Below, one piece after another: positions 41,675-53,617 of a DNA stretch of 64,000 bases. The position numbers and the translations under genes were made by a program. This DNA is from Bicyclus anynana (taxonomy: Eukaryota > Arthropoda > Insecta > Lepidoptera > Nymphalidae), in NCBI RefSeq assembly GCF_947172395.1, contig NC_069099.1, forward strand, positions 13,025,740 through 13,089,739, in the 5' to 3' direction. The notes beneath the pieces were generated by a model. That model worked only from the letters and a program-made list of their open reading frames with translations, made no database searches and had not been told where the DNA came from. The stretch's first letter is position 1. Every line of letters starts with the position of its first letter.

Positions 41675-42752
41675 GAGACATTTTCACTGCCGCACTTAAC
41701 TTGTTGCTTGAGGCCCGGTCACACCGAGAAATAGTTTAACAAGTCGTTTAAAATATTTAAGGAATTGTCTAAGATCAGAAAAAGAAAGGTCTTTCAGCCA
41801 TCTGTATAATGGATGAAAAGTATTTTATATTTTAGTAAGATAATATAGAGTTTAGTAGATATGTTCTCCAATAAAAACCGAGATAAAATAGTCAATCTAT
41901 TGTTGCCAACGGCCACGCGCTATTTATTGTAATTGAGTTAGTAATACGAGTATCCATTTATCTAAACTTTCGTGCTAATTATAATATTAGTACCAGCAAA
42001 GAAGGTTTTATAAGAACTCCCTAAAATTAAAGATATATTCTATATCCTATATCCTAATTCTAAAAATATATTCTATTCTATTCTATTCTATTCTAAAAGT
42101 ACACCCGGGTCACAAGTATCGGGCTTTGGTAGGAGGTTTTCTCTCTGTCATACCACACGATGGCACCAAGGTCATGAATCAATGGAATGCTAAATATATT
42201 ATTCATATCATAATTTAATAAATAACTAGCGAACGCCCACGAATTTGTTTCTTATTACACATAGACAAGAATTGTTTTTTTTTTATAATATACATAACAT
42301 TTACTTTGATCCCGTATTTAATAAACTTGGAATTTTATTTATAAACAGTTTTTAATTCGCATTTAAAACATTATTACTGATTACCTAAGAATCTTATTTC
42401 TCCTAAGAATAATTTAGATCTTGGATGGATTGCCATAAACATGTTAATAATACTTAAATCTTAATTACTTGACAGATAAACGCAGTTTAAACCGCTGTTA
42501 AAACCGCAGTCAGTGGCGGTTGGCCTGTTTTAATTAAATAAAATCAGGTGAGCTGAACTAATGAATTCAGTCGGCGACACACTAATCACTATGTAATTGT
42601 GCGACCGTTTTAATGCTAATGCAGCGTCTTCCTGTTGACTTGCAGCTTGTTATTAGCCTATTAAGAAGATGACATTATGGTTTTTTTTAAAGTAAAGTAG
42701 TACCAGCATAGCCTAGCGTCCTATGAAAATGACATGTTTATTTTTCATTCAA
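41675..42752. other. Unique AT-rich DNA with a (TATTC)n tract
   Basis: (TATTC)n at 42,068-42,095. 42,470-42,660 is a less AT-rich island (GGCGGTTGGCCTGTTTTAAT) without repeat matches. No gene supported. Confidence 0.45.
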
Positions 42753-43213
42753 TCTATACTAATATTAGAAAGAGTATTAGAGTTTGTGGTGTTGAATTTT
42801 TTTGTTGATAGGTTATATATAATTGATACTGAAGCCAAAACCCGTTGTTGACTGGGCATCACGCTGAAACTACTGAATGAATTCAACTGAATGTTGGCAA
42901 GATTTGAGACTATAATACAGATGAATTATAGAGTACCTTTTGTCGCAAAAATCAAAACAATATGAAATAGGAATTGTAAGTTTGTGGGGAAAGTCCTTAA
43001 CTTTTTTCAAGTCACACTTGAAAAATATTCCCCCTAAAAATTAAAATGGGGTTTAAAGTTGTTATTAATATAATTTTTTAATGTTTTGAGTTATATTCTT
43101 GTACAATGATTAGTGGATTATACATAAAACATGAGAAAATATTATTAGAAGGGGGTGAAATATATGTTGAAAGTTCACACGGACAAATTCACGGGCGTCC
43201 ATTAGTTCTTATA
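42753..43213 (+). mobile_element. Fam-D distant variant
   Basis: Starts TCTATACTAATATTAGAAAG and ends CACGGGCGTCCATTAGTTC, with the family's CTGAAACTACTGAATGAATT core. Strongly diverged. Confidence 0.6.
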
Positions 43214-43225
43214 AATATAGACGTC

Positions 43226-43549
43226 ATCATTTATCATTATCATTCCATATTTGGCTCATTGCTGAGGTCGAGTCTCTTATAACTTATTAGTATGGAGGGG
43301 TTAGGTCAATAGTCCACCATGCTGGCCCAATGTGGGTTGGCAGACTTCACACACGCAGAGAAATAAGAAAATTCTATGGTATGTAGGTTTCTTCACGATG
43401 TTTTTCCTTCACCGTTTGAGACACGTAATATTTAATTTCTTAAAATGCACACAACTGATAAGTTGGAGGTGCATGCCCCGGACCAGATTCGAATCAATAC
43501 TTTCCGGAATCGGAGGCAAAGGTCATATTCACTAGGCTATCACTGCTAT
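43226..43549 (-). mobile_element. Fam-B SINE, full length
   Basis: TATTTGGCTCATTGCTGAGG to TCACTAGGCTATCACTGCT; the head is readable on the minus strand. Confidence 0.85.
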
Positions 43550-43716
43550 TTTAAAAAAAAAAATGTAGACAAATATATAAATATAGACAAAGCTAAACAA
43601 ACACCACAACAACGTTCAATCACCCGTGACCCCTAGACTCAGTTCAGACTTAATATTCCTTCACAGACTCTTAATACTCCCATGTCATTACCATACATCA
43701 ACAAATGTCATAAGCG

Positions 43717-43790
43717 ACGTAGCCTTTGGTGCAGCGGTCGCGACGTCACTTAATCACGCGGGTTCGAACCTGACAGGGTCAGAGTTCGAC
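43717..43790 (+). mobile_element. tRNA-like SINE head, other family
   Basis: TAGCCTTTGGTGCAGCGGTC (box-A-like) followed by GCGGGTTCGAACCTGAC (box B). No body of Fam-A or Fam-B follows, and it lacks a tRNA cloverleaf, so it is a SINE remnant and not a tRNA gene. Confidence 0.5.
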
Positions 43791-43932
43791 TGCCGTGTGA
43801 ACGCGCAAGCACTTTGATATGTACATGTCATAAAAATGACATATTATTCGCCCATGGTAATTGGTCAGGCATTAGCATATGCTATTTTGTTTATACAAGG
43901 AATGAAATACGAAAATATCTATACCGTATGTG

Positions 43933-44256
43933 ACGGCCTCTGTGGCGCAGTGGTATGCGCGGTGGATTTACAAGAGGTCCTGGGTTCGATCCCCGGCTGG
44001 GCAGATTTAGATTTTCTTAATTTGTCCAGGTCTGGCTGGTGGGAGGCTTCGGCCCTGGCTAGTTACCACCCTACCGGCAAAGACGTACCGCCAAGCGATT
44101 TAGCGTTCCGGTACGATGCCGTGTAGAAACCGAAAGGGGTGTGGATTTTCATCCTTCTCCTAACAAGTTAGCCCACTTCCATCTTAGACTGCATCATCAC
44201 TTACCATCAGGTGAGATTGTAGTCAAGGGCTAACTTGTAAAGAATGAAAAAAAAAA
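43933..44256 (+). mobile_element. Fam-A tRNA-derived SINE, full-length best copy
   Basis: Head GCCTCTGTGGCGCAGTGGTA, box B GGGTTCGATCCCC, then CTGGTGGGAGGCTTCGG, AACCGAAAGGGGTGTGGATT, and end GTCAAGGGCTAACTTGTAAA with an A-tail. It resembles the Metulj SINEs described from butterflies; the naming is from memory and should be confirmed. Confidence 0.92.
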
Positions 44257-44386
44257 CCAATATTATAAAGCTGAAGAGTTTGTTTGTTTGATTGAACGCG
44301 CTAATCTCAGGAACTACTTGTCTGATTAAAAAAAAATCTTTCAGTGTTAGTTAGCCCATTTATTGAGAAAGGCTATATATTATTAC
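44257..44386 (+). mobile_element. Fam-C repeat, 3'-truncated, directly after a SINE A-tail
   Basis: CAATATTATAAAGCTGAAGA to AAAGGCTATATATTATTACG. It begins immediately at the end of the Fam-A A-tail. Confidence 0.8.
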
Positions 44387-44499
44387 GCTAAGAATAATAG
44401 GAGCTGAGCACCAATGAAGAATGTTTCAAAATCGGTGGATTTTATCCTATTGAGAGAGCTTCCGTTGCGTGCGCCGCGTAGACGGTTAAACGGGCGGAC

Positions 44500-44685
44500 A
44501 GACAGATGGACATGGTGACCCCGCACTAGAAAACGCAGTGTTGGTCGACCCCCACCAGGTGGACTGACGACGTCAAGCGGGTCGCTGGAGGCAGGCGGCT
44601 CAGGATAGTGATGTTTGGAAGTCCCTACAGAAGGCCTGTATCTTGCAGTGTACATCCATCGGCTGACATGATGATGACGTGTCTA
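44500..44685 (+). pseudogene. RTE-type LINE C-terminal end and 3' tail
   Basis: The plus strand reads the RTE closing motif (RTRKRSVGRPP, then a frame break), followed by TGATGTTTGGAAGTCCCTAC, CATCGGCTGACATGATGATG. It corresponds to 38,582-38,760 in opposite orientation. Confidence 0.75.
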
Positions 44686-44807
44686 AATTGAAAGCCTAAA
44701 TTCCCAGACATTCAGAATTTATGAAAAACTAAAAGTTTAGGCTCGTACTTCTATGGTATACTCCTATGGAATACCCCTATATGTATCTATGGAAGGATGG
44801 ATTGGTA

Positions 44808-44994
44808 AATAAAGCTGAAAAGTGTGTTTGTTTGTTTGATTAAACGCGCTAATTTCAGGAACTACGGGTCCGATTTGAAAAATTCTTTCAGTGTTAGATA
44901 GCCCACTTATCGAGAAAGGCTAGGCTATGTATTATCCCCGTATTCCTACGGGAACGGGAACCACGCGGAAGAAACCGCGCGGTGTCAGCTAGTT
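44808..44994 (+). mobile_element. Fam-C repeat, near full length
   Basis: AATAAAGCTGAAAAGTGTGT to CCGCGCGGTGTCAGCTAGT. Confidence 0.88.
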
Positions 44995-45000
44995 ATTTGA

Positions 45001-45085
45001 TATAAACTGACTCGATGGTCCAGTGGTTAGCCCATGGGGGCATCGAATCTCGAGGTCCTGGATTCGAGTCACCGATCGAGATGAA
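45001..45085 (+). mobile_element. tRNA-like SINE head, other family
   Basis: CTCGATGGTCCAGTGGTTAG with GGTCCTGGATTCGAGTC. The boxes are spaced as in a tRNA-derived SINE; the body is not one of the families above. Confidence 0.5.
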
Positions 45086-45311
45086 TACTGAGCTATTCTT
45101 CCTTAACACCTCACAGCGCCTGGTCTAAAAAACAACACCCTCTTGCAGATAAAAATAGAACAATACCTACTCGAAAATTTTAAAAATAGAATAAAACAAG
45201 TTGACCTTTTCATATAATGTTTTATGGCGTCTTAAATAGTCTAAGAAAAGTACAATTACAATACGTCGCGAATACATGACTTCCGGTCTGGAATGTGTAA
45301 TTAATCATTAT
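45086..45311. other. AT-rich DNA, possibly the rest of the preceding SINE
   Basis: Nothing recognised with confidence. Confidence 0.3.
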
Positions 45312-45554
45312 TTATCCGGGTCCTTTAAAAAGGACGCTGGGTAATAGCCCTAGGGCATTTTGTTTTATTGCGTACTTCCACAGGTACGTTGGCAGTGCAG
45401 AAAGGATACGCTTTAATAGCGGGCACATAATTACTCGCAAGTTCATTACTGGGCCAATATTAAGTCGGCGCACACAAAGAAATAACAATGTATGGGGAAT
45501 GCTTCTTAGATATATCGCGTCTTTAAGCGTTAAGTGCGGTGTACACTGTCGCAT
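45312..45554 (-). other. Possible LINE 3' region, open on the minus strand
   Basis: An 80-codon frame ends in LPSVLFKGPG, and the DNA has CTTTAAAAAGGACGCTGGGT followed by TAGCCCTAGGGCATTTTG, wording I associate with lepidopteran LINE 3' regions. No protein domain is present. Confidence 0.35.
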
Positions 45555-45599
45555 ACCATGGTTAACAATTAATGAATATTTCTTTTCTTTTATTGAATT

Positions 45600-46098
45600 A
45601 CTAGCGGACGCCCGCGACTTCGTCCGCGTTAAAGTCGATCTAAACTTTCAACTTCCTCTATCCTACCTCTACCCTACCCTATCCCTACCGTACCCCTACC
45701 ATACCCTACCCTAGAAACCCCCTATAAACATAAGAGTAGACAAATATAATTAGAAAGCTTCGAACTGCTAAGCTATCGGGAGTTACACGTGTTATTGTGA
45801 GTCAACCATAAAAGATAGACATATATATGCTGTTGTGTTTTTTTTTATATAATTTTAAGGAGAATATTTCCGTCATACATGATTTCTATGTAGCCTTAAC
45901 CATTAAGGATGTACACGCGACGGAAGCTTAAAAAATGGAGTAACTTCTCCCGTTTTCTCAACATTTCTCTTCACTGCTCTGCTCCTATTGATCGTAGCGT
46001 GATGAAAAGTATACTATAACCTGCCCAGGAGTATGTAGAATAATTGTACCAAGTTTCGTTAAAATCCGTCCAGTAGTTTTTGTTTCTATGAAGAACAT

Positions 46099-46135
<37 letters not shown>

Positions 46136-46256
46136 AATTTTTCTAATTGCATTTTTGTCATTAGTATCGATCACTAATCACCCCCTGATAGTTATTTTGG
46201 AAATATATTTCATGTACAGAATTGACCTCTCTACAGATTTATTATAAGTATAGATT
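45600..46256 (-). mobile_element. Fam-D repeat, long form with internal CCCTA and (ACAG)n repeats
   Basis: Starts CTAGCGGACGCCCGCGACTT. It contains a degenerate CCCTAC array (45,660-45,712), then CCAAGTTTCGTTAAAATCCG, then (ACAG)n at 46,098-46,133, and ends TATTATAAGTATAGATTA. It shows where the CCCTA array normally sits in this family. Confidence 0.85.
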
Positions 46257-46974
46257 ACTATAAGAAAATAAATATTTTAGTTATAAGTGCGTGCGTTGCG
46301 CACAGGTGATTTCTAACAGGCCCTGTAAAGATTGGTAGATGTTATTAATATACCTACACTATTATAATAACCGATTTTTTAACGCACAGTCAAAGTAAAT
46401 AATAATCAAACAAAGTATTAACTTTCCAAAACTAAACTGCAACTAGAAATAAGTAGAAGAAACACCTATTTAATAACCCAGGACATTACTTGAAGAAACC
46501 TAGCTGTAAAGATTAACTACTATACCAAGAAGGCATCGTAAATGAATAAATAATAACACACTGTTTTTTTTTTAATTTGTTTGTCTGTGTATAATCATCA
46601 CTTAAGTTGTTGTTTTGCATCTTTGAAAACGGATGTAAAGCCTATCTATCACAAATTCGCGTTTGTTCGTTGTTACAGATTAAAAATTTTAATGTGCGTA
46701 TTTTAAATTTACATATTCACATCCGATCGTAAATAATAAAAGTGGATTTATTGATCAAATGTGCAATATGTTTTTTCATCTATTATGAATAGTGCGTGTG
46801 CACTATGCTCTAGTTTTATATGCAAAGTAATTTTCACCAGCCGTGGGGTATCGTTATTGGTTAGTGATTGTCGTCACTTTTTATGATACGAGCTCGTCGA
46901 TAGCCGGGCCAGAGGTCTTTACAGCGCTGGCACTTTTTCTCATTGCGGGAACAATGTATTTCATCACCGATAAC
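46257..46974. other. Unique AT-rich DNA
   Basis: 46,840-46,974 is less AT-rich and has no repeat match. No gene supported. Confidence 0.4.
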
Positions 46975-47330
46975 GCGTGCCACGGACTTATTTTTAACTA
47001 GATACCGAAATGTGTCCTAATCTTTTTTGTTAACCACTTATTTGCCGCACTTTATTTATTAGAACCAGCAGCGCTCTTCTATTACGATGCTCTTATAACT
47101 GTGATCTTCGAATCCTACTAATATTATAAACGCGAAGGTTTGTATGGATGTCGCGTGCCACGGACTTATTTTTAACTAGATACCGAACTGTGTCCTAATT
47201 ATTTTTGTTAACCACTTATTTGCCACACTTTATTTATTAGAACCAGCAGCGCTCTTCTATTACGATGCTCTTATAACTGTGATCTTCGAATCCTACTAAT
47301 ATTATAAACGCGAAAGTTTGTATGGATGTT
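46975..47330. repeat. 178 bp tandem duplication, two copies
   Basis: 46,975-47,152 and 47,153-47,330 both begin GCGTGCCACGGACTTATTTT and both end in the first ~40 bp of a Fam-D element (CCTACTAATATTATAAACGC). Only a few differences separate them. Confidence 0.95.
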
Positions 47331-47672
47331 TGGATGTTTGTTACTCTTTAACGCCGCTACTACTGAAGCGATTTGGCTGAAATTTGGAATGGAAATAGAT
47401 TTTACTCTGGATTAACACATAGGCTACTTTTTATCCCGAAAAATCCATGGTTTCCCGAGATTTGCGAAAAGTGATGATTTTGATGATATGAATGTTTGTT
47501 ACTCTTTCATGCCTCGACTACTGAACCGAATTAGCTTAAATTTGGTATTGAGATATATTATAGCCTGGATTAACACATAGGCTACTTTTTAGCCCGGAAA
47601 AATCCATGGTTCCCGAGGGATTTGTGAAAAACTAAATTCCACGCAGAGGAAGTCGCAGGCGTCCGCTAATTC
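47292..47672 (+). mobile_element. Fam-D repeat, dimeric-core form
   Basis: Starts CTACTAATATTATAAACGCG and ends AAGTCGCAGGCGTCCGCTAAT. The core is present twice, as at 11,504. Its first ~40 bp also occur at 47,113 because of the tandem duplication. Confidence 0.88.
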
Positions 47673-47694
47673 TTCCATATTTCTCACTATCTAG

Positions 47695-48025
47695 TTGATA
47701 GAGTACTATAGCATCGTGCAACATAGACATAGAGACGAATTCAAGATCCAGACTCTCATACAATATAAACATTTTTATAGAAGAGTGCAAACTTTTAGTT
47801 TATTAAGTAACATATCAATTCTCCTATTTAGTGCATTCACATTTGTGTCTAATAGTTCTACTGCAATAATACAGCCTGATTTATATCTAACTGTAAGGAT
47901 CAGCCTGGCTGTCCAGCGCGGAAATGCAGCCAATATTCTTGCCACCATTCCACGTGGGCATGATTTTTATAGTTATTAGAATAAGTTAGCTTAAGTTCGT
48001 TATTGTATTCTTTCTCAATAAAAAA
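47695..48025 (+). pseudogene. LINE protein C-terminal remnant (copy 3, diverged) with 3' UTR
   Basis: An open frame of 94 codons ends at 47,979. Residues near the end, RISLAVQRGNAANILATIPRG, match the tail of the copies at 503 and 11,952 (RISIAIQRGNTASLLGTLP). The N-terminal two thirds show no LINE match. The short 3' UTR has CTTTCTCAATAAAAAAAAAC, a polyadenylation signal with A-run, so this is a 3' terminus of a different subfamily. Confidence 0.65.
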
Positions 48026-49514
48026 AAACATAACCCAAACTGAAATGACATCATAATGACAACATAAAATTATACAGTTTGTAATAATCTTATAGTGTAT
48101 CTCTCTTGCTCAAATAATATTATGTAAGAACCTACGTCACGGTTTTTTTCGCTATTCCTACCACCTACTTACCAAACGAAAAAGAAAGAAATAATAATTC
48201 TTGCTGAAATTATTATACAAAACTTACATTTACTTCTTTTCTATAATTAAAATCTATCTATTTTTTGTGTAATAAACACTATGATATTTTTTAATTCAAC
48301 CCTAAGTGGGTAATCCGGAAAGTGGAACTCTAAAAAGCCGCTTGTATGGCAAGCCTGACATTCCAGTTAAAAAACCCATCAATAAATTATGACCAACATT
48401 AACTGTTCATCATAGTTTTATAATCAATCAACATCAGAGTTATTAATTTGTAGAATTTTACATAATCGCATGTCATAATTCATGAAGTCGTATATTTTGT
48501 ATACGGAACTAGTTTTTTAATTCAATGCATATTTGGATTTACATTATGTTTAAGAGAGAGACCGTCCGAATGCCGTTGCCGGGTCCATCGTGTGGCAGAG
48601 AGAAAAACTCCGAGCAAAGTCCCGGACTTGTGACCAATGGATGTAGGGTTAAGGAATTCCTTGACAAAAGATTAACACTGCCCTTCTGCGCTCGTGTTGT
48701 TCTTCCTGCCTATTCAACTACTACTAGAGAGGCCAAGGTCTTTAAGCAAGTTATAGAGATATTTTGCTGGTAATCCTCTCGCACCTCCTTCTACGGCGTA
48801 CAGACTAACCACATAGCCATTTTTAGTTATACAATAGCTTAAAAACAATTAAGTGAATGAAAAAAAAAATTAAACATGAAAAAAACTGTGCAATAAAGGT
48901 ACGTTTTATGTAATTAGAACACATCGCGTTTTACGAAGCACTGGTAAGGCCGCTACGTACCGTAACAAGGAAGGACGTTAGACGATAGGTCCATCCATCC
49001 ACAGCCGATACAGCACGCCACGATACCGGAAGGTACACGGTTACCTCACCCCGGCACGATAGGACCTACTATAAGAAAAGCATAACTGTGCAGAACGAGA
49101 CTGCGACAGTTAGACCTGCCTGATTTGGTGATGAAGCCATGCTCCTACCATAAGTAAGGGTAGTTGAAGTTTGGTCCGTGGTATCAGGTTTTTTATATTT
49201 TCTGCTAGATATCATGAGGAATAGAAGGAAGTAGAAGGAGGAAAATGAAATGTTGGAAGACCAATCAGACGGACGTATAATGATATAGTTAAAAGTTCAT
49301 AAGAAGTACACTTTTGACCTCTATGCCATTAAACTTACTTAACTTAATCTGACACGCTTGTTGAGTATTTCTGATGATATGGTTGCCCTTATATTAAGGG
49401 TTCTAGGGTGATATTTGATGGAGGTTCTCAACAGCAGAAAAGGTATCATCCCTTAAGTTAATCTGCCGCGCTTGAGAATACAAAATCCTTCTGGGCTTCC
49501 CTACTACTATACAA
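48026..49514. other. AT-rich to mixed DNA with no supported gene
   Basis: A plus frame of 82 codons at 48,525-48,773 lies in a less AT-rich patch (48,560-48,790), has no recognised domain and may be LINE-derived. 48,950-49,190 is also less AT-rich and unassigned. Confidence 0.35.
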
Positions 49515-49832
49515 GCAATGTTTTATAACGTCATCATCCAGCGAATACCTGAGACTCGGTTGGTGTCGTCAGTCCACTTGGTGAAGGGTTCCGCTTTCTA
49601 GTGCGGGGTCGCCATTCCAGCACCATTGGACCCCAACGGCCATCGGCTCTTCGAACTATGTACCCTTTCCCATTGCCACTTCAGCTTCGCGACACGTTGA
49701 GCTATGTCGGTGACTTTGGTTCTTCTGCGGATCTCTTCATTTCTGTTTCGATCACGCAGAGATTTCCCTAGCATAGCTCGTTCCATCGCCCGCTGCGTGA
49801 CTCTGAACCTTCTTATGAGGCCCATAGTACTT
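49515..49832 (-). pseudogene. RTE-type LINE reverse transcriptase, C-terminal fragment
   Basis: The minus frame 49,598-49,825 (75 codons) carries RRFRVTQRAMERAMLGKSLR, RNRNEEIRRRTKVTDIAQRV and AKLKWQWERV, with GMATPH at the end where family members read EWRPR. It is better preserved upstream than the copy at 38,706, showing the MERAMLG.SLRDR block that directly precedes the tail. The catalytic core is missing. Dead 5'-truncated copy. Confidence 0.88.
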
Positions 49833-49867
49833 ACTTTATAACGTACAGAGTAGCAATAATTCTACAT

Positions 49868-49992
49868 ATAACATCATCATCATTATCATCATATCAGCCG
49901 ATGGACGTCCACTGCAGGACTTAGGCCTTATGTGCGAGAAATCTGGCCCTGCGCTGACCAAGCCGCATGCCCAGCGTGGTCACTGTCGGGCA
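49868..49992 (-). mobile_element. RTE-type LINE 3' tail, second form
   Basis: ATC-rich start, then CAGCCGATGGACGTCCACTG and CTTAGGCCTTATGTGCG. Confidence 0.65.
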
Positions 49993-50339
49993 ATTCTTTG
50001 TATACCTACATACAACAACTAAGATTAAAACAACCGCCAAGAATTTACATAAAACCACTAAGACATAACATGCAAAGACAATAATTTTATTGTCTAAGGC
50101 AATTACGCCGGTATCGCCGAATCAGTCGGCGACGCAGGTGACCGTTAAGACAATCAAGTGCTCCTACTTCCTGCATTACATGAAGATAATACATAGAAAT
50201 TGTATATTAAAGTCAACTCATAAATATGTATATGTCTCGGTCTGTGGTCACACAAAACGTTGCACAATCTCCCGTACGGATGGCCCCAGCGATGGACGTG
50301 GGCCGACTGTGGAGTAGTTTTATGTATTTTTATTACAAC
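49993..50339. other. Unassigned DNA
   Basis: Two short open frames at 50,090-50,463 have no recognised domain. Confidence 0.3.
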
Positions 50340-50470
50340 TCAAAAAAAAAATCAAAATCAAAAATCATTTATTTTAAGTAGGCTCAGTTTACAAGCACTT
50401 TTGACACGTCAGTTGACTATTTGTAAAGATTCTACCACCGGTTCGGAAGGCAGGTTCTGCTGAACAAACA
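50340..50470 (-). mobile_element. LINE-like 3' repeat (TCAAAATCAAAAATCATTTATT type)
   Basis: AATCAAAATCAAAAATCATT ... CAAGCACTTTTGACA ... TCTACCACCGGTTCGGAAGG is a widespread lepidopteran repeat wording. A weaker relative is at 57,705-57,905. Confidence 0.6.
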
Positions 50471-50645
50471 CTCAACAGTTAATGAACAAGAAACTCAACA
50501 GTTGCTCTTTTGAAAAAGTCATACAGTATTATAATTTACAATTGATAACAATTACAATTTCTTATAGTTTTATTTCCTGTGTGAAGGTGGAAGCTGATCC
50601 AATGGCCTCCAACTATCATAACTAATATATTAATCTAAATATTTT

Positions 50646-50862
50646 TTGACGTAACAACGTCTTATAATTCGTTGAAGCCAGATGCAAACTGGAAAAAAGA
50701 TGACGTCATGCGTCGTTCCCTCTAGGGTTGCCAACTTTTTTTACAAGAAATAAAGTATATCTCGCTCTTTCTTTTGAAAAATGCAACCATTCTATCAGTA
50801 TTTTCTGACGTCGTCACATTCAACTATCGTCAGTAAACCTTACAGACAACCGTTTTATTTAT
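50646..50862 (+). mobile_element. Fam-F repeat, copy 4
   Basis: ACGTCTTATAATTCGTTGAA ... GATGACGTCATGCGTCGTTC ... ATTCAACTATCGTCAGTAAA. A perfect TGACGTCA lies at 50,701-50,708. A ~50 bp internal deletion relative to copy 1. Confidence 0.88.
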
Positions 50863-52975
50863 TGGAACGAAGTTCCTTATGTGAAAGGGGGCTAGACGGA
50901 AAAAATTAAGACCAAAAAGTTGTAACGACACTTTTTGCTATAGTTGTAAGCCGTGACCTGGTGAGCTCCAGGATAGCGATGATAGCGAGTGCGAAAGCGA
51001 TTACGATAGCGATTGCTATAGCGAATCGTTCCATCCGGGTGTTCTTTGACACCTCTCAAGTTTTTTGATTTAATAGAAATGCAAACGAGGTTCACTTGAT
51101 GTTAACTGTTCACCAATAGATATTTGCAACATTTGAGCTGCTGGTAATAATGGTACGATGTTTGTTCGTGAGATTTGTTTTAATATATAAAATGCAGAAA
51201 TATTTGGCGTCAGTTAAAGTTAACAAATAAACTTTAACGACAGCTTAAACAATTGCTAAATTATAATATAGTAAACTGGATTGTTATCAACATTAATTGA
51301 TGGTTAATTTGTTATAAAAGATTATTTATACAATATAAAAAATACTTATTCTGCTTTCTTTACTACAAGCTTTAAGTAGTAGGAGCCTTGTTAGTAGGAG
51401 TGGCTAAAATTGTAACAGCTAAATTATCTGCTTTTTTATTACACTGACTTGCGTATCATCGGAGACAATGGAATTTTTTTAATAATTTGGTACCTACGAG
51501 GTTTGAAGATGGACTCTGAAAGATGATGATGATACCACCATAACAATATTATGATAAGGACTGTCATAAAACAAAGTAAAATTATAGTTTGGCCTCATTT
51601 CTCTTGGCAATTATTTTGCAATTATGCTGCATGTTAGAGCATTGTAATTGATAGGTATTAAAATATTTTATCTGAATTTGAATCTGAATGGAAACGTTTG
51701 GAGGCGTTTGCCGATTGGCAACCAGATCATCAAAAATTAAACGAACTACAAATATTATAAAATGCAAATACGATATATAAAATATGTAAGAATAAGTTTT
51801 AAATATTAAGTTTGCTTTGAAATATTGTTATTAGACTAAGTTCTGATCTGAATAAAGGCAATGGGGATGATGACTAGGTTTGAATATATTGATTTTTATG
51901 ATACATTCGGGTAAATAAGGTCAATGTTAACTAATTTATACATAAAAAGCAAAGATTGTCTGGATACTTGCAAAATAAATAAGATTATAAAATTTCAAAA
52001 TCTATTAAATTTTTTTATCGTAATTAGATGAAAATTCATACAGTTTTAGCTTCCTTACATTAAATATGACATTTTTCAATATATGAACTTTAAACATAAA
52101 CGCACAAATAACAAAGATATTAGTAATTTTGTTTGAACGCCCATACAAACCTAACGATCAGCGAGCCAACGACGTCACTAAATCGTGCCATTTTGTATGG
52201 AGCGTTTTTCAGGGATCCGCGGCAACACCGCAAATCTAACCCTTTAAATCCCAGTAGGTCCGAAAGTAATGATCGCAGATACCCTGTTACTTTTACAAAA
52301 TTGCTTTGCTATTAGTATACACTTAATTTATATACAATTTAAAAAACTGTCATCATCCCTATTATTATTATTATTATTTTTATTATAAAATATTTTATTA
52401 TATACACTTAATTAAACTCCTCTGCACTTCTGTGCTGTAATATTGACGTACAGTGCCGCCAAGCCACGGCGTAATAGAAAAAGTGATACGCGGCGCACCG
52501 CACAAATACATTCTTATCGTCGTTTGTTCTACGTACACCCAACAACACATAAACGACAATACACCTTACAACCCTTCACACTATTTTAACACTTGCTTCA
52601 CTATATTTAAAGGTTATTTTACCGTCAAAGTTATTCCGGGTCAATCAAAACGTAGTACCATTGTCGTGTCTGAATAAAGAAATGTCGGGTTGTATGTGGT
52701 GCCTTTACAATCGTGTTTTTCAGTCTACAATACCTCAACCGCAAAGTACTGCGATAGTATTTGTTATTGAATGTCAATTGAACTTGGTTTCACGCTGCAT
52801 TTGCTTTGGTTTTTTTTTGTGTAAAAGAAAATGTCTATAAATCTGTCTATGTTTTTATAGATTACTTTGTGCTTAAGGGAGCGGAGAAGGCTCGGCTTAA
52901 ATGGACAGGACAGACAAACATTTTTAAATGAATATTTGCAGTTCTTTACTTTTGTTTTGTCTAGGACGAGAGCTT
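50863..52975. other. AT-rich DNA with one simple-repeat patch and no supported gene
   Basis: 50,971-51,027 has irregular AGCGAT/ATAGCGA repeats. 52,110-52,320 is a less AT-rich patch (CCTAACGATCAGCGAGCC, GGATCCGCGGCAACACCGC) that may be a dispersed repeat. 52,355-52,400 is ATT-rich. Short frames at 52,133-52,315 and 52,453-52,677 show no domains. Confidence 0.4.
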
Positions 52976-53272
52976 CATCATCATTATCAACCCATATTCA
53001 GCTCACTGCTGAGCTTGAGTCTCCTCCCATGGGGTTAGGCCATTAGTCCACCACGCAGAACCAACGCGGATTCACACACGCAGAGAATTAAGAAAATTCT
53101 CAGGTATGCAGGTATCCTCACGATGTTTGTCCTTCCTGTTTGTTCCTGATATTGAATTTCTTAAAATGCACACAACTGAAAAGTTGGAGGTGCGTACCCC
53201 GGACCGGATTCGAACTCACACCCTCCGGAATCGGAGGCAGAGGTCAAATCCACTGAGTTATCACGGCTCTCG
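52976..53272 (-). mobile_element. Fam-B SINE, full length
   Basis: CATTATCAACCCATATTCAG to GGAATCGGAGGCAGAGGTCA and the head GAGTTATCACGGCTCT. Confidence 0.88.
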
Positions 53273-53617
53273 AGAGCTTGCTATATACCTATAGCAGGAT
53301 TTGAGAGTTCAGCAGCCTAATTCACTCTCTTTGATCTAAGATATTCGACATATGCGAAATTGAGATTCTATATAACAATTATGTCATCCAGTGCTTTATA
53401 CTTGAACATTTGAAGACCCTTGAAAGTATCTCTTAAAGCTAAACTCCATAATTCGCTTATAAATGGCTAATAATTTGTACATATATGGTAGGAGGATAGG
53501 CTTACAAATTCGTAACCTTCATACAAAGACGAAGGTATGTCTGGTTATTGCTGACTCTTGGTCCAATCCAGCCATGTACTTTTGGTCATCATATTCAATG
53601 TTTCATTTACTAGCATA
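53273..53617. other. Unassigned DNA
   Basis: No supported gene or repeat. Confidence 0.35.

Noticed and set aside
43933..44010. tRNA gene
   Set aside because: Boxes A and B are present, but the sequence runs into a SINE body and A-tail, it is multi-copy and a cloverleaf cannot be drawn. The same applies to the heads at 1,780, 26,430, 43,717, 45,001 and 62,430.
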